DNA of 32,018 nucleotides, taken from contig CAIWHK010000011.1 in assembly GCA_903912525.1 (NCBI GenBank), positions 1 to 32,018 of the forward strand, written 5' to 3'. Shown piece by piece: positions 9,177 through 17,836 of this stretch. The stretch's first letter is position 1; the number at the start of each line of letters is the position of its first letter. The DNA is from an uncultured bacterium. Its GTDB lineage: Bacteria > Krumholzibacteriota > Krumholzibacteriia > LZORAL124-64-63. The notes under the pieces are model-generated. The model did not search any database, was not told where the DNA came from, and saw nothing but the letters and a program-made list of their open reading frames with translations. The position numbers and the translations under genes were made by a program.

Positions 9177-10667
9177 ATGAATCCAGCCACGCCAACCCTC
9201 GACCAGATCCGCAACTTCGAGGGCAAGTACCCGAAGCAGCTCTGGTCGCTGTTCACCATCGAGATGTGGGAGCGCTTCTGCTTCTACGGCATGCGCGGCA
9301 TGCTCACCGTCTTCATGGTGACGCAGCTGGGCCTGGGCGACAAGGACGCGAACCTGCAGTACGGCGCCATCCAGGCGTTCGTCTATGCGTTCACGTTCAT
9401 CGGCGGCGTGTTCGCCGACAAGATCCTCGGCTTCCAGAAGTCGCTGATCTGGGGCGCGGCGACAATGATCGTCGGCGGCCTGGTGATCGCCTTCTCGCCG
9501 AAGGACATGTTCTACATCGGCACCTGCTTCTCGATCATCGGCACCGGCTTCTTCAAGCCGAATATCTCGACGATGGTCGGGCAGCTCTACAAGGACGGCG
9601 ACAGCCGTCGCAATGCCGGGTTCAGCCTGTTCTACTCGGGCATCAACCTGGGGGCGCTGCTGGGCGGCGCCATCATGATCTGGGTGGGCAAGAACCACTC
9701 GTGGCGGCTGGCCTTCGCCCTCGTCTCGGTGGCGATGACGATCAGCCTGATCACCTTCATGTTCACGCGGAAGAACCTGGGTCCGATCGGCCTGTCGCCC
9801 TTCGGCCCCGGGGTGTCGGCCTCGCGGCGTAAGTTCCTCGAGATCGCGACCTATGTCGGCTCGCTGCTGACGATCCCGCTGGTCCTCAAGCTCGTCACCA
9901 ACTCGCGCTACACGGACCTGTTCATGTACATCATTGGCCCCGCGACGCTGGTGTGGCTGGGCTGGGAGATGCGGAAGTTCAACCGCCAGCAGAACAAGCG
10001 CATCTGCGCGGCGCTGGTTTTCATCATGTTCTCGGTGCTGTTCTGGGCCTTCTTCGAGCAGAGCGGCGGTTCGCTCAGCCTGTTTGCCCTGAACAACCTG
10101 AACCACTCGCTGCTCGGGATCCCCATGGACCCGAACGTGGTCAACAACTCGTCGAACTCGCTGTTCGTGATCCTGTTCGCGCCGCTGATCGGCATCGTCT
10201 GGGTGTGGCTGAGCAAGCGCAAGCTGGAGCCCAGTTCGGTCGTGAAGTTCGGCCTGGGCTTCTTCCTGCTGGGCCTGGCCTTCCTGGTCTTCGCCTGGAC
10301 GAAGATGTTCGCCAACACGGCGACGGGCATGACTTCGCTCGACGTCTTCACGCTCGGCTACTTCGTGATCACCTTCGGCGAACTCTGCCTGTCGCCCATC
10401 GGCCTGTCGCTGATGACGCAGCTGGCGCCGACGTCGATCCAGGGCCTGATGATGGGCATGTGGTTCCTGGCCAGCGCCTACGGCCAGTACGTGGCCGGCC
10501 TGCTGGGCGCCGGCATGTCGACAGCCGATGCCGCCGCGCCGGCGATGGTCAAGCTGTCCGCCTACACCGACGGCTACCGGCAGCTGGGCATCTACGCGCT
10601 GATCTCCGGCGCGGTGCTCATCGCCCTGTCGCCAATGGTGCGCAGGTTGATGAAGGGCGTGCACTAG
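9177..10667 (+). CDS. Proton-dependent oligopeptide transporter (POT/PTR2 family)
   Basis: This 496-residue major-facilitator protein imports di- and tripeptides with protons across the inner membrane. The first helix carries the ExxERFxxYG motif (E29-x-x-E32-R33-F34...Y37-G38). The two family signatures are present: GGVFADKILGFQKSLIWGA, and FKPNISTMVGQLY with GFSLFYSGINLGALLG. The length and about 12-14 hydrophobic segments are normal for bacterial POTs. The ATG at 9177 follows GAGGAG at 9168-9173; an upstream in-frame start at 9087 has no family similarity. The gene stands alone between cysA and a strong terminator. Confidence 0.93.
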   Translation: MNPATPTLDQIRNFEGKYPKQLWSLFTIEMWERFCFYGMRGMLTVFMVTQLGLGDKDANLQYGAIQAFVYAFTFIGGVFADKILGFQKSLIWGAATMIVGGLVIAFSPKDMFYIGTCFSIIGTGFFKPNISTMVGQLYKDGDSRRNAGFSLFYSGINLGALLGGAIMIWVGKNHSWRLAFALVSVAMTISLITFMFTRKNLGPIGLSPFGPGVSASRRKFLEIATYVGSLLTIPLVLKLVTNSRYTDLFMYIIGPATLVWLGWEMRKFNRQQNKRICAALVFIMFSVLFWAFFEQSGGSLSLFALNNLNHSLLGIPMDPNVVNNSSNSLFVILFAPLIGIVWVWLSKRKLEPSSVVKFGLGFFLLGLAFLVFAWTKMFANTATGMTSLDVFTLGYFVITFGELCLSPIGLSLMTQLAPTSIQGLMMGMWFLASAYGQYVAGLLGAGMSTADAAAPAMVKLSAYTDGYRQLGIYALISGAVLIALSPMVRRLMKGVH

Positions 10668-10710
10668 TTGAAGGGCGCGCCATAGGCGGCGCGACGAGTC
10701 GAAGAAGACG

Positions 10711-10745
10711 GCGGCGCCGGGCGGTGGAGCCCGGCGCCGCTTTTT
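10711..10745 (+). terminator. Rho-independent terminator after the peptide transporter
   Basis: GCGGCGCCGGGC (10711-10722) pairs perfectly with GCCCGGCGCCGC (10729-10740) around a 6-nt loop and is followed directly by TTTTT. A 12-bp GC-rich stem with a T-run is a textbook intrinsic terminator. Confidence 0.92.
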
Positions 10746-10765
10746 CATGTCGGAGGGTGCCGGAC

Positions 10766-10779
10766 TTGCGCCGGCGCAA
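10766..10779. repeat. Dispersed palindrome, between terminator and nuclease gene
   Basis: This is a perfect TTGCGCCGGCGCAA, extended to ACTTGCGCCGGCGCAAGT at 10764-10781. It lies 21 bp beyond the T-run of the terminator and 131 bp before the nuclease start. Confidence 0.9.
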
Positions 10780-10909
10780 GTGGGGTGAGGGCGCGCGTTC
10801 CGGGCACGACCCTTCCATGGGACGCTGCACCAAGTACCTGCCGCGTCGGCCGCAAGGCGGCCGGATCGAGCCGGCGGGACGCCATGCAGTCGATCGGGAA
10901 GGAGTCAAC

Positions 10910-12043
10910 ATGTCTGACAATTCACGTCAGCCGCCGGCGACAACTGAGGCCACCATCGTCGCCGCAGACACCCTCTTTCAGCGAGTTGTCGAGATCGTAT
11001 CCGGTGCGCAGGGCCGCGTTGCGCGAGCCGTGGACACCACCATGGTCCAGGCCTATTGGGAGATCGGTCGGCAGATCGTCCTGGTCGAGCAGCAGGGGGG
11101 CATGCGGGCTGAATACGGCGAACAGGTTCTGGTCCACCTCTCGACGCGCCTAGGCGAACGCTTCGGCAAGGGTTTCAGCGTGCCACACCTCAAGCGTATG
11201 CGGCAGTTCTTCCGAGTCTATGCTTCGAAGGGCATCCAATCAGAACTGCCGGGTGAAAATGATTTTCAACAAATTGGCTCCACACTGTGGAGCCAATTGG
11301 CGCCGGGGGTGCAACCACATTTTCGACAAGAGCTTAGCTGGTCTCACTTCCGTCTGCTGATGGGCGTTTCCGACGCGTCAGCCCGCTCCTTCTACGAACT
11401 CGAAGCCGCCACCCAAGGTTGGTCCGTCCGCGAACTCGAACGCCAGATCGCCTCCCACCTCTACGAGCGCCTCGCCGCCAGTCGCGACAAGGACGATGTC
11501 CTCGCGCTCGCCCACAAGGGCCAGGAACTCCTCACTCCCCAAGACGTCATCAAGGACCCGGTCGTCCTCGAATTCCTCGGCCTGCCCGAACGCCCCCAGT
11601 GGCGCGAACGCGATCTCGAACAGGCGATCATCGACCACCTGCAGGAATTCATGCTCGAACTGGGCAAGGGCTTTTGCTTCATCGCGCGGCAGAAGCGCAT
11701 CACGCTCGACGGCGACCATTTCTTCGTCGACCTGGTGCTCTACAACCGCCTGCTCCGGTGTTTCGTGGTGATCGACCTGAAGCTCGGCAAGCTCACGCAC
11801 CGCGATCTTGGGCAGGTGCAGATGTACGTGAACTGGTTCGACCGCACCCAGCGCGAGGCGTACGAGGAGCCCACTATCGGCATTGCCCTCTGCTCCCGAA
11901 AGAACGACGCCGTCGTCCGCATGACGCTGCCGGAAGGAGAGAACCGCATCGTCGCGGCGCGCTATGAAATGGTGATGCCGACCCCCGAGCAGATCGAGCA
12001 GGCCGTGCTCGACGGCCGACGCGCGGCCGAGCGGCGGAACTGA
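10910..12043 (+). CDS. PDDEXK nuclease-domain protein of the DUF1016/YhcG family
   Basis: The 377-residue protein has the two-part family layout. The N-terminal domain (about 20-165) contains YWEIGRQIV and ELSWSHFRLLM. The C-terminal nuclease-like domain has D274 in FFVDLVLYNR, D289-L-K291 in VVIDLKLGKL, and Q302/Q304 in GQVQMYVNWFDR, the PD-(D/E)xK pattern. Members are often found beside restriction systems or on mobile islands, but the exact activity is unsettled. The ATG at 10910 has AAGGAG at 10899-10904. Codons for about residues 121-130 form a 27-nt inverted repeat (11272-11298). Palindrome copies lie on both sides of the gene and no partner gene is present, which fits an acquired single-gene insertion; that origin is inference. 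Confidence 0.88.
   Translation: MSDNSRQPPATTEATIVAADTLFQRVVEIVSGAQGRVARAVDTTMVQAYWEIGRQIVLVEQQGGMRAEYGEQVLVHLSTRLGERFGKGFSVPHLKRMRQFFRVYASKGIQSELPGENDFQQIGSTLWSQLAPGVQPHFRQELSWSHFRLLMGVSDASARSFYELEAATQGWSVRELERQIASHLYERLAASRDKDDVLALAHKGQELLTPQDVIKDPVVLEFLGLPERPQWRERDLEQAIIDHLQEFMLELGKGFCFIARQKRITLDGDHFFVDLVLYNRLLRCFVVIDLKLGKLTHRDLGQVQMYVNWFDRTQREAYEEPTIGIALCSRKNDAVVRMTLPEGENRIVAARYEMVMPTPEQIEQAVLDGRRAAERRN
11272..11298. repeat. Perfect 13-bp inverted repeat inside the nuclease gene
   Basis: AATTGGCTCCACA (11272-11284) is followed by one base and then its exact reverse complement TGTGGAGCCAATT (11286-11298). It encodes part of the linker before the conserved LSWSH motif and is more AT-rich than its flanks. 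It could fold in mRNA or as a cruciform. Confidence 0.9.
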
Positions 12044-12044
12044 C

Positions 12045-12072
12045 GGCGGACTTGCGCCGGCGCAAGTCCGCC
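12045..12072. repeat. Extended 28-bp perfect palindrome after the nuclease gene
   Basis: This palindrome copy (core 12052-12065) is extended to 28 bp of perfect symmetry, with half-site GGCGGACTTGCGCC. It starts 1 nt after the nuclease TGA. It could fold into a hairpin in the 3' end of the transcript, but no T-tract follows. Confidence 0.9.
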
Positions 12073-12094
12073 CGGCGGAACCCTCCGGCATCAC

Positions 12095-12108
12095 TTGCGC
12101 CGGCGCAA
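12095..12108. repeat. Dispersed palindrome, second copy after the nuclease gene
   Basis: This is a perfect TTGCGCCGGCGCAA with flanks AC...CT. It lies 43 bp centre to centre from the preceding copy, so two hairpins sit in tandem behind the nuclease gene. Confidence 0.9.
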
Positions 12109-12250
12109 CTCCCCCGGAACCATCGGCGTCGCGCCCGGTACAACCGCTTCCCGGCGCGCCACGTGCGCCCGGGGCGATTCGTTTCTAACCTGAGCGCCCG
12201 TAAGGCGTGTCCCCGACAGGAGAGTGACCCGGATGCCCGGAGGTCCATAC

Positions 12251-12898
12251 ATGTTCAAGGTCCTGATTCTCATTACCCTGGTGCTGGGCTCGGCCAGCCT
12301 GGTGGCCTGGCTGACCTCCGAACGGCCGGCCCCCCAGCGGGTGCGCCCCGAACCGGGCGTGTCCGGCCGCGTCGTGGGCGCCATCAGCGCGCCGCTGGCC
12401 ATGGCGGCCTACCGCGACGGCGGGTCCGGGAAGGCCCAGGCGGCCCCCGATTCGGCCGCAGGCGGCGGTGGGTCGGGCGCCGCGCAGCCACCCCAGAAAG
12501 TGAAGAAGACCGCCGCGGAATGGCGCGCCATCCTGGGCGAGCAGGCCTACAACGTGACCCAGTGCAGTGCCACCGAAGCCCCGTTTACCGGCAAGTACTG
12601 GAACAATCACGAGGCCGGGACCTACCTGTGCGTGGCCTGCGGCCAGGTGCTGTTCAGCAGCGACACCAAGTTCGACTCGGGTTCGGGCTGGCCCAGCTAC
12701 TTCCGGCCGGCGGCCGAGGGCGCCATCACCGAGCACGAGGACTCCACGCTGGGCATGCGCCGGGTCGAGGTCACCTGCAGTCGGTGTGACGCCCACCTGG
12801 GGCACGTCTTCCCGGACGGGCCGAAGCCGACGGGCCTGCGGTACTGCATCAACTCGGCCGCGCTGGATTTCAAACCGGCGGACGGGGTCGGCAAGTAG
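12251..12898 (+). CDS. msrB: Exported or membrane-anchored methionine-(R)-sulfoxide reductase MsrB
   Basis: MsrB reduces R-methionine sulfoxide in damaged proteins. The 215-residue product has an N-terminal hydrophobic segment (3-20), a Pro/Gly-rich linker to about 85 and then the MsrB domain. Zinc is held by C127/C130 (CVAC) and C176/C179 (CSRC); the catalytic cysteine is C199 in [14 protein letters not shown]105 in [10 protein letters not shown] is at the place where many MsrBs carry a second redox cysteine. SGSGWPSYF and DAHLGHVF are family motifs. The ATG at 12251 has GGAGG 7 nt upstream; starts at 12224 and 12233 are less well placed. The leader places the enzyme at the periplasmic side, so it probably repairs envelope proteins. 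Its electron donor is not encoded nearby. Confidence 0.94.
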   Translation: MFKVLILITLVLGSASLVAWLTSERPAPQRVRPEPGVSGRVVGAISAPLAMAAYRDGGSGKAQAAPDSAAGGGGSGAAQPPQKVKKTAAEWRAILGEQAYNVTQCSATEAPFTGKYWNNHEAGTYLCVACGQVLFSSDTKFDSGSGWPSYFRPAAEGAITEHEDSTLGMRRVEVTCSRCDAHLGHVFPDGPKPTGLRYCINSAALDFKPADGVGK

Positions 12899-12948
12899 GC
12901 GCCCCGGGCAGCCGCGCAGTCGGCCGCAAATCCGTTGCCAATAACCGT

Positions 12949-12976
12949 TTGAGGGCCGCCGTCCACCCGCTATAAT
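12949..12976 (+). promoter_or_regulatory. Sigma-70-type promoter of glgC
   Basis: TTGAGG at 12949-12954 and a perfect TATAAT at 12971-12976 are separated by 16 nt. The pair lies 75 bp before the GTG start of glgC in the gap after msrB. Confidence 0.7.
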
Positions 12977-13050
12977 GACCCCGCAAGACGATCGCGCGCC
13001 GGGCGTCCCCTCGCCCGGTGCCGCCCCCCCCTGGACGACGGGAGCCACCG

Positions 13051-14337
13051 GTGAAAGACGTGACGGCCATCATCCTGGGCGGCGGGCGCGGCCAGCGCCT
13101 GTACCCGTTGACGCTGCAGCGCAGCAAGCCGTCGGTCGCGTTCGCCGGCAAGTACCGCCTGATCGACATCCCCATCAGCAACTGCATCAACTCGGGCGTG
13201 AAGAAGATCTTCGTGCTGACGCAGTTCCTGTCGGCGAGCATGCACCGCCACATCATGCAGACCTATGCGTTCGATGCGTTCACCGACGGCTTCGTCGACA
13301 TCCTGGCCGCCGAGCAGACGCCCGATCGCTCCGACTGGTTCCAGGGCACCTCCGACGCCGTGCGCGCGACGATGCACCACACGATGTACTACAAGACGTC
13401 GCAGGTGGTCATCCTGGGCGGCGACCACCTGTATCGCATGGACTACGCGCAGATGGTGCGCTTCCACCGCGAGATGGGCGCCGACATCACGCTGGCGGTG
13501 TACCCGGTGTCGCGCGAGGACGCGCCGCGCATGGGCCTGCTGAAGGCCAACGAGATGGCCGAGGTGACCGAGTTCGTCGAGAAGCCGCAGGATCCCGACG
13601 TGATCGACCAGTTCCGCGCGCCGCGCGAGCTGTTCGCCGCGCGGGGGATGGTGGCCGACGCCGACACCTACCTGGGCTCGATGGGCATCTACGTGTTCGA
13701 GCCGCACGTGCTGCACGAGCTGCTGCAGGACGAATCGAAGACCGACTTCGGCAAGGAAGTGATTCCCGACGCCATCGGGAAGATGAAGGTGGTGGCCTAC
13801 CCGTTCAGCGGCTACTGGCGCGACATCGGGACCATCTCGTCGTTCTTCGAGGCGAACCTCGACCTGGTGGACAAGAACCCGCCGCTGAACCTGCACCAGG
13901 GCGCGTGGCCGTTCTACACGCGCATGCGCGCATTGCCGCCGTCGCGCATCATCGAGTCGCAGATCGAGAATTCGCTGGTGGTGGAGGGCTCGACGATCAC
14001 CGGCGCGCACATCGACCATTCGATCGTGGGGATCCGCGCGCGCATCCGCAAGGGCGCCTTCCTGAAGGACGTCATCCACATGGGGGCCGACTTCTACGAG
14101 GGCGAGCAGCTGCTGTTCGGCAAGCACCAGCCCGGGGCCAACCTGCCGCCGCTGGGCGTGGGGCGCAACTGCCGCATCGAGCGCTGCATCATCGACAAGA
14201 ATGCGCGCATCGGCGACGGCGTGGTCATCCGCGCGCAGCCGGACGTGAAGGAGCATCGCGACGAATACCGCTGGATCCGCGACGGCGTGACCGTGATCCC
14301 CAAGGGAACGATCATCCCGCCGGGCACCATCCTCTGA
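13051..14337 (+). CDS. glgC: Glucose-1-phosphate adenylyltransferase (ADP-glucose pyrophosphorylase)
   Basis: GlgC makes ADP-glucose from ATP and glucose-1-phosphate, the committed step of glycogen synthesis. The 428-residue length is typical. The nucleotide-binding loop ILGGGRGQRLYPLTLQRSKPSV is at 8-29. RLIDIPISNCINSG, WFQGTSDAVR (97-105), GGDHLYRMDY (123-132), EFVEKP (174-179) and GYWRDIGTISSFFEANL (254-270) mark the catalytic and substrate sites. The last ~130 residues form the left-handed helix domain used for oligomerisation and allosteric control. The start is GTG 13051 with GGGAG 6 nt upstream. No other glycogen gene is in the window; the next gene follows after 13 nt and may be cotranscribed. 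Confidence 0.96.
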   Translation: MKDVTAIILGGGRGQRLYPLTLQRSKPSVAFAGKYRLIDIPISNCINSGVKKIFVLTQFLSASMHRHIMQTYAFDAFTDGFVDILAAEQTPDRSDWFQGTSDAVRATMHHTMYYKTSQVVILGGDHLYRMDYAQMVRFHREMGADITLAVYPVSREDAPRMGLLKANEMAEVTEFVEKPQDPDVIDQFRAPRELFAARGMVADADTYLGSMGIYVFEPHVLHELLQDESKTDFGKEVIPDAIGKMKVVAYPFSGYWRDIGTISSFFEANLDLVDKNPPLNLHQGAWPFYTRMRALPPSRIIESQIENSLVVEGSTITGAHIDHSIVGIRARIRKGAFLKDVIHMGADFYEGEQLLFGKHQPGANLPPLGVGRNCRIERCIIDKNARIGDGVVIRAQPDVKEHRDEYRWIRDGVTVIPKGTIIPPGTIL

Positions 14338-14350
14338 CCGGGAGCCGTCC

Positions 14351-15616
14351 GTGCGACGCCAGTCGTCGATGCTGCCGCTGCTGCTGACGTGCGCCCTGCT
14401 GTTGGCGTGCGCCCGGCCTTCGACGGCCGTCGCCCAAGGTGCCGTCGCCCAAGATGATGTCACCCACGGCGCCGTCGTCTTCCCGGACTCGCTGCTGCTG
14501 GACACGCCCGACTTCACCGACCTGCGCCTCGAGCTGCTGACCCTGGACGCCGCGCGCGTGGCCGAGACGGCCTGGGACCTGGCGCCGCGCCTGGTCGAGC
14601 TGGATCGACCCGACCTGCTGGCCGACTTCCTCGTGTTCTGGGACGACCGCTGCGGCGAGTCGGAGCCGCTGGCGCGTACGCGCGTCCTGGCGGCGATCTG
14701 GGACGGCGCCTTCGATGAGAGCGTGTACGACGGGAACATCGCCGCGCATCTCGAAGCGTGGGAGACACGCGAAGCCGCCACGCTGACGACCGGCCGGAAC
14801 GAGTTCGACGCCTTCATGTCCGCGTTCGCCGACCAGTTGCTGCCGCACCAGGTCACGGGTTCACTGGCCGAGTATTTCTGCCTGGAGTACAGCTGGCGCC
14901 TGGACGAAGCCGCTGCGTTGCTGGCCGAGGACCAGCTGGCCGAGACATGGCTGCGCTGGTACCGCGACCACCCCGAGCAGGCGCGCGACCAGGCGCTGGG
15001 CCTGGACTACGTTGCCGACGAAGATGACGGCGGCGGCGACAGCGGCATCAACCCGGACGGGCCGACCAGCCTGATGGTGACCGTCGGCAGTTGGCGGCCG
15101 CTGGGCGACGTGGCCCTGGTCGGGAACAAGGTCCTGGTGGGCGTCCTGCTCGAGCAGCGCCTGCCGGGGTGGTTCCTGCGGGTACCGGTGGAGGTGCGCG
15201 CCGGGCGGTCCCAACGGCCCTACGTGGTGGCGCACGACGGGATCCGGGACTGGTCGGACCGGTTCGACGCCGTCTACCTGGGACTGGAACTGGGGCGACC
15301 GGTGGTACGCACGGGCCCCGTCACGTTCGACATCTTCGGCGGGCTGGGCTACGACAGCGTGCGCCCGTTCCTCAAGCGGGACTTCGTCCTGGGGACGATG
15401 AACGCCAACCTGGGCGTCGGGGTCCGGTGGCAGCAGCCGGGGCGGTCGGTGGTGTTCGGCCTGGACGCCCGCCGGGAGTGGCTGGGCCCCCGCAACGACA
15501 CCCAGGACGCCCGGGACGACGCCTCCGATTCCCTCTCCGGCGGGGCCTTCAGCCTGCGCCTGGGGGCGGGTTTCCGCTTTGGCCGCCCGACAGCCCCCGG
15601 CGACGGAACTTTCTAA
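14351..15616 (+). CDS. Unknown envelope protein, possible lipoprotein with barrel-like C-terminal half
   Basis: I do not recognise this 421-residue protein. It begins with a signal sequence containing LLLAC (C20), a possible lipobox; a normal cleavage site near STAVAQ is the alternative. Residues 25-45 include a short direct repeat (GAVAQ), from GCCGTCGCCCAAG repeated 15 bp apart at 14426 and 14441. The middle part is acidic and helical-looking. From about residue 235 alternating hydrophobic segments (VALVGNKVLVGVLLEQ, VTFDIFGGLGYDS, FSLRLGAGFRFG) resemble strands of an outer-membrane barrel, and the chain ends in Phe. The GTG start at 14351 has GGGAG 6 nt upstream. It lies 13 nt after glgC, but a shared role is not evident. 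Confidence 0.75.
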   Translation: MRRQSSMLPLLLTCALLLACARPSTAVAQGAVAQDDVTHGAVVFPDSLLLDTPDFTDLRLELLTLDAARVAETAWDLAPRLVELDRPDLLADFLVFWDDRCGESEPLARTRVLAAIWDGAFDESVYDGNIAAHLEAWETREAATLTTGRNEFDAFMSAFADQLLPHQVTGSLAEYFCLEYSWRLDEAAALLAEDQLAETWLRWYRDHPEQARDQALGLDYVADEDDGGGDSGINPDGPTSLMVTVGSWRPLGDVALVGNKVLVGVLLEQRLPGWFLRVPVEVRAGRSQRPYVVAHDGIRDWSDRFDAVYLGLELGRPVVRTGPVTFDIFGGLGYDSVRPFLKRDFVLGTMNANLGVGVRWQQPGRSVVFGLDARREWLGPRNDTQDARDDASDSLSGGAFSLRLGAGFRFGRPTAPGDGTF

Positions 15617-15663
15617 AGTAACCTGTTATCCTGCCGATTGTTGCCGGGTTGGGAACAGGCCGG

Positions 15664-15687
15664 CGCGACCGCGGACAGGCGGTCGCG
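15664..15687. promoter_or_regulatory. Inverted repeat in the leader of the hybrid kinase gene
   Basis: CGCGACCGC (15664-15672) pairs perfectly with GCGGTCGCG (15679-15687) around a 6-nt loop, in the 114-bp gap before the kinase start. No T-run follows. It may be an operator or an mRNA structure; nothing in the sequence decides between them. Confidence 0.4.
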
Positions 15688-15730
15688 TATGTGCTGTCAT
15701 CATCCCGGGGGACAACCCGCCTTGTCGTCC

Positions 15731-17680
15731 ATGCACGACCTGCCGATTCGCACCAAACTCAGGTGGATCCTGGGCGTGTCCGTCACCGTGGCCGTCCTGA
15801 TGGTCAGCCTGGTGATGACCGTCTACGACCACTACAGCTTCCGCGCGCGCCTGTCCCGCGAACTGGAGATCACCGCCGAGGTGTTCGGCAGCACGTGCGC
15901 CGCGGCGCTGATGTTCGACGACCACACCGTGGCCAGCGAGATCCTGCAGTCGATGCGCGCGAACCCCGCCATCGTCGAAGCCTGCCTGTTCGACAAGAGC
16001 GGCAAGCTGTTCGCGAGCTTCTCGCGCGATCCGGGGCAGGTGCCCGAGTCGCACGAGTCCGGGGAGCCGCGCACCGTCTTCGACGGGACCGGCATGGACG
16101 TCTACCGCACTGTCGCCTTCGACGGCGAGCGCATCGGCGTCATCCACCTGCGCAAGAGCCTCGAGTCGGCGCAGGCGCGTTTTTTCAGCATGGTGATGAT
16201 CCAGCTGGGGGCGATGGTCCTGGCGCTGCTGGTGGTGCTGGCGCTGTCCGAGCGGCTGCAGCGGCTGATCACGCGGCCGCTGGGCGAACTGGTCAAGGTG
16301 GCGCGGCGCGTGTCGGCCGAACAGGATTTCTCGCTGCGCGCGCAGCGGACGAGCGGCGACGAGACGGGCACGCTGGTCGAGGCGTTCAACGACATGCTCG
16401 AGCAGATCCGCGAGAAGACCGTCGCCAAGGAGAACGCCGACGCCGCCAACCTGGCCAAGAGCGAGTTCCTGGCCAACATGTCGCACGAGATCCGCACGCC
16501 GATGAACGGCATCCTGGGCATGACCGGCATCCTGCTGGACACCGACCTGAACGACGAACAGCGCGGATATGCGCGCATCGTCTTCGATTCGGGCCAGTCG
16601 CTGATGGCGATCATCAACGACATCCTGGACTTCAGCAAGGTGGAGGCGGGCCGCCTGGAGATCGAGCCGGCGCCGTTCCACATGCATCGCCTGCTGGCCG
16701 AAGTGACCGAACTGATGCGCGGCACGGCCGAGGCCAAGGGCCTGCGCATCGCGTGCCGGCTGTCGCACGGCGCGCCGGGGGCCGTGGTCGGCGACGCCGG
16801 GCGCATCCGCCAGATCGTCACCAACCTGGTCAACAACGCGATCAAGTTCACCGAGAGCGGCAGCGTGGCGATCGAGGGCGCGTGGCGCGAGGGCCCCGGC
16901 GGCGTCACGGTGTGGACGATCAGCGTCACCGACACGGGCATCGGCATCCCGCCCGAGCGGCTGCCCGACCTGTTCCAGCGCTTCACGCAGGCCGACTCGT
17001 CGACGACGCGCCGCTACGGCGGCACCGGCCTGGGCCTGGCGATCAGCCGGCAGCTGGCCGAGTTGATGGAGGGCTCGCTCGACGCGGAGAGCAGCGTCGG
17101 GCAGGGCTCCAGCTTCCGGTTCGAGGTGCCGCTGCCCCGTGCGTCCGAGGTGGAGATCGCGCAGGCCGAACTGGACGGCAACCCGCTGGGCGGCGAACCG
17201 GTCGTGCCGGCCGGCAGCCTGCACGGGTGCCGCGTCCTCGTCGCCGAGGACAACCCGTTCAACCAGAAGGTGGCGCAGTACATCCTCGAGAAGATCGGCG
17301 TGCGCGTCGACATGGTGGCCAACGGCCGCGAGGCCGTGCAGATGCTGGAGAACTTCGAGTACGACCTGGTCTTCATGGACTGCCAGATGCCCGAGGTGGA
17401 CGGCTACGAAGCCACCGGCCGGATCCGCCGCATGGACAGCCGTGCGGCCCGTACCCCCATCATCGCCATGACGGCCCACGCCATGGCCGGCGACCGCGAG
17501 CGCTGCACCGCTGCGGGCATGGACGACTATCTCAGCAAGCCGGTGCGCGCTGAACTCGTCACCGAAATGCTCCGTCGCTGGGTGCTGGGCGAGGGCCTGC
17601 CTGCGGGGGCGGTCGCGGGCGTTTCGGACAAGGCGGTCACGGCGCCATCCGGACCGGTGCCGGTCTTGTTGGCTCTCTAA
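15731..17680 (+). CDS. Hybrid sensor histidine kinase (CHASE8-like, HAMP, HisKA, HATPase, receiver)
   Basis: This 649-residue inner-membrane sensor has two membrane helices (about 12-30 and 155-175) that enclose a periplasmic domain resembling CHASE8 ([18 protein letters not shown]). A HAMP linker (about 176-230) follows. The kinase core has the phosphorylated H252 in [12 protein letters not shown]-box [10 protein letters not shown] (365-374), DTGIGIP (401-407) and [15 protein letters not shown] (428-442). The receiver (about 500-620) has the acceptor D550 in LVFMDCQMP and K603. The start is uncertain: ATG 15731 precedes the first helix but lacks a close ribosome binding site, and TTG 15722 or ATG 15689 are alternatives. 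No HPt protein or separate response regulator is adjacent; the Crp-type regulator gene follows. Confidence 0.93.
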   Translation: MHDLPIRTKLRWILGVSVTVAVLMVSLVMTVYDHYSFRARLSRELEITAEVFGSTCAAALMFDDHTVASEILQSMRANPAIVEACLFDKSGKLFASFSRDPGQVPESHESGEPRTVFDGTGMDVYRTVAFDGERIGVIHLRKSLESAQARFFSMVMIQLGAMVLALLVVLALSERLQRLITRPLGELVKVARRVSAEQDFSLRAQRTSGDETGTLVEAFNDMLEQIREKTVAKENADAANLAKSEFLANMSHEIRTPMNGILGMTGILLDTDLNDEQRGYARIVFDSGQSLMAIINDILDFSKVEAGRLEIEPAPFHMHRLLAEVTELMRGTAEAKGLRIACRLSHGAPGAVVGDAGRIRQIVTNLVNNAIKFTESGSVAIEGAWREGPGGVTVWTISVTDTGIGIPPERLPDLFQRFTQADSSTTRRYGGTGLGLAISRQLAELMEGSLDAESSVGQGSSFRFEVPLPRASEVEIAQAELDGNPLGGEPVVPAGSLHGCRVLVAEDNPFNQKVAQYILEKIGVRVDMVANGREAVQMLENFEYDLVFMDCQMPEVDGYEATGRIRRMDSRAARTPIIAMTAHAMAGDRERCTAAGMDDYLSKPVRAELVTEMLRRWVLGEGLPAGAVAGVSDKAVTAPSGPVPVLLAL

Positions 17681-17710
17681 TTTGTTAATTTTGAATATGT
17701 TACCTCGTTT

Positions 17711-17755
17711 TTCACAATCGGACTGGCCAGCGCGCCGGCCCATCAGTATTGTGAA
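17711..17755. promoter_or_regulatory. AT-rich control region with inverted TTCACAAT/ATTGTGAA pair
   Basis: The 156-bp gap before the Crp/Fnr-type gene is AT-rich at its start. TTCACAAT (17711-17718) and ATTGTGAA (17748-17755) are exact inverted copies 29 bp apart, each containing the TGTGA-type half-site expected for a Crp-like reader. The spacing is unusual, so this is only a candidate autoregulatory site. Confidence 0.4.
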
Positions 17756-17836
17756 CATAGTTATCATTTCCAATGATGGGCCCGCCGGTTGCTGAACGCC
17801 GGTGGCCATCTCCGCCCGGTCCACGGAGACATCGTC

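Noticed and set aside
9156-10748. Minus-strand open frame opposite the peptide transporter
   Set aside because: The transporter on the plus strand is well supported; the antisense product has no recognisable motif.
17789-17836. Longer Crp/Fnr protein starting at TTG 17789
   Set aside because: ATG 17837 has a proper ribosome binding site and the family similarity starts after it.
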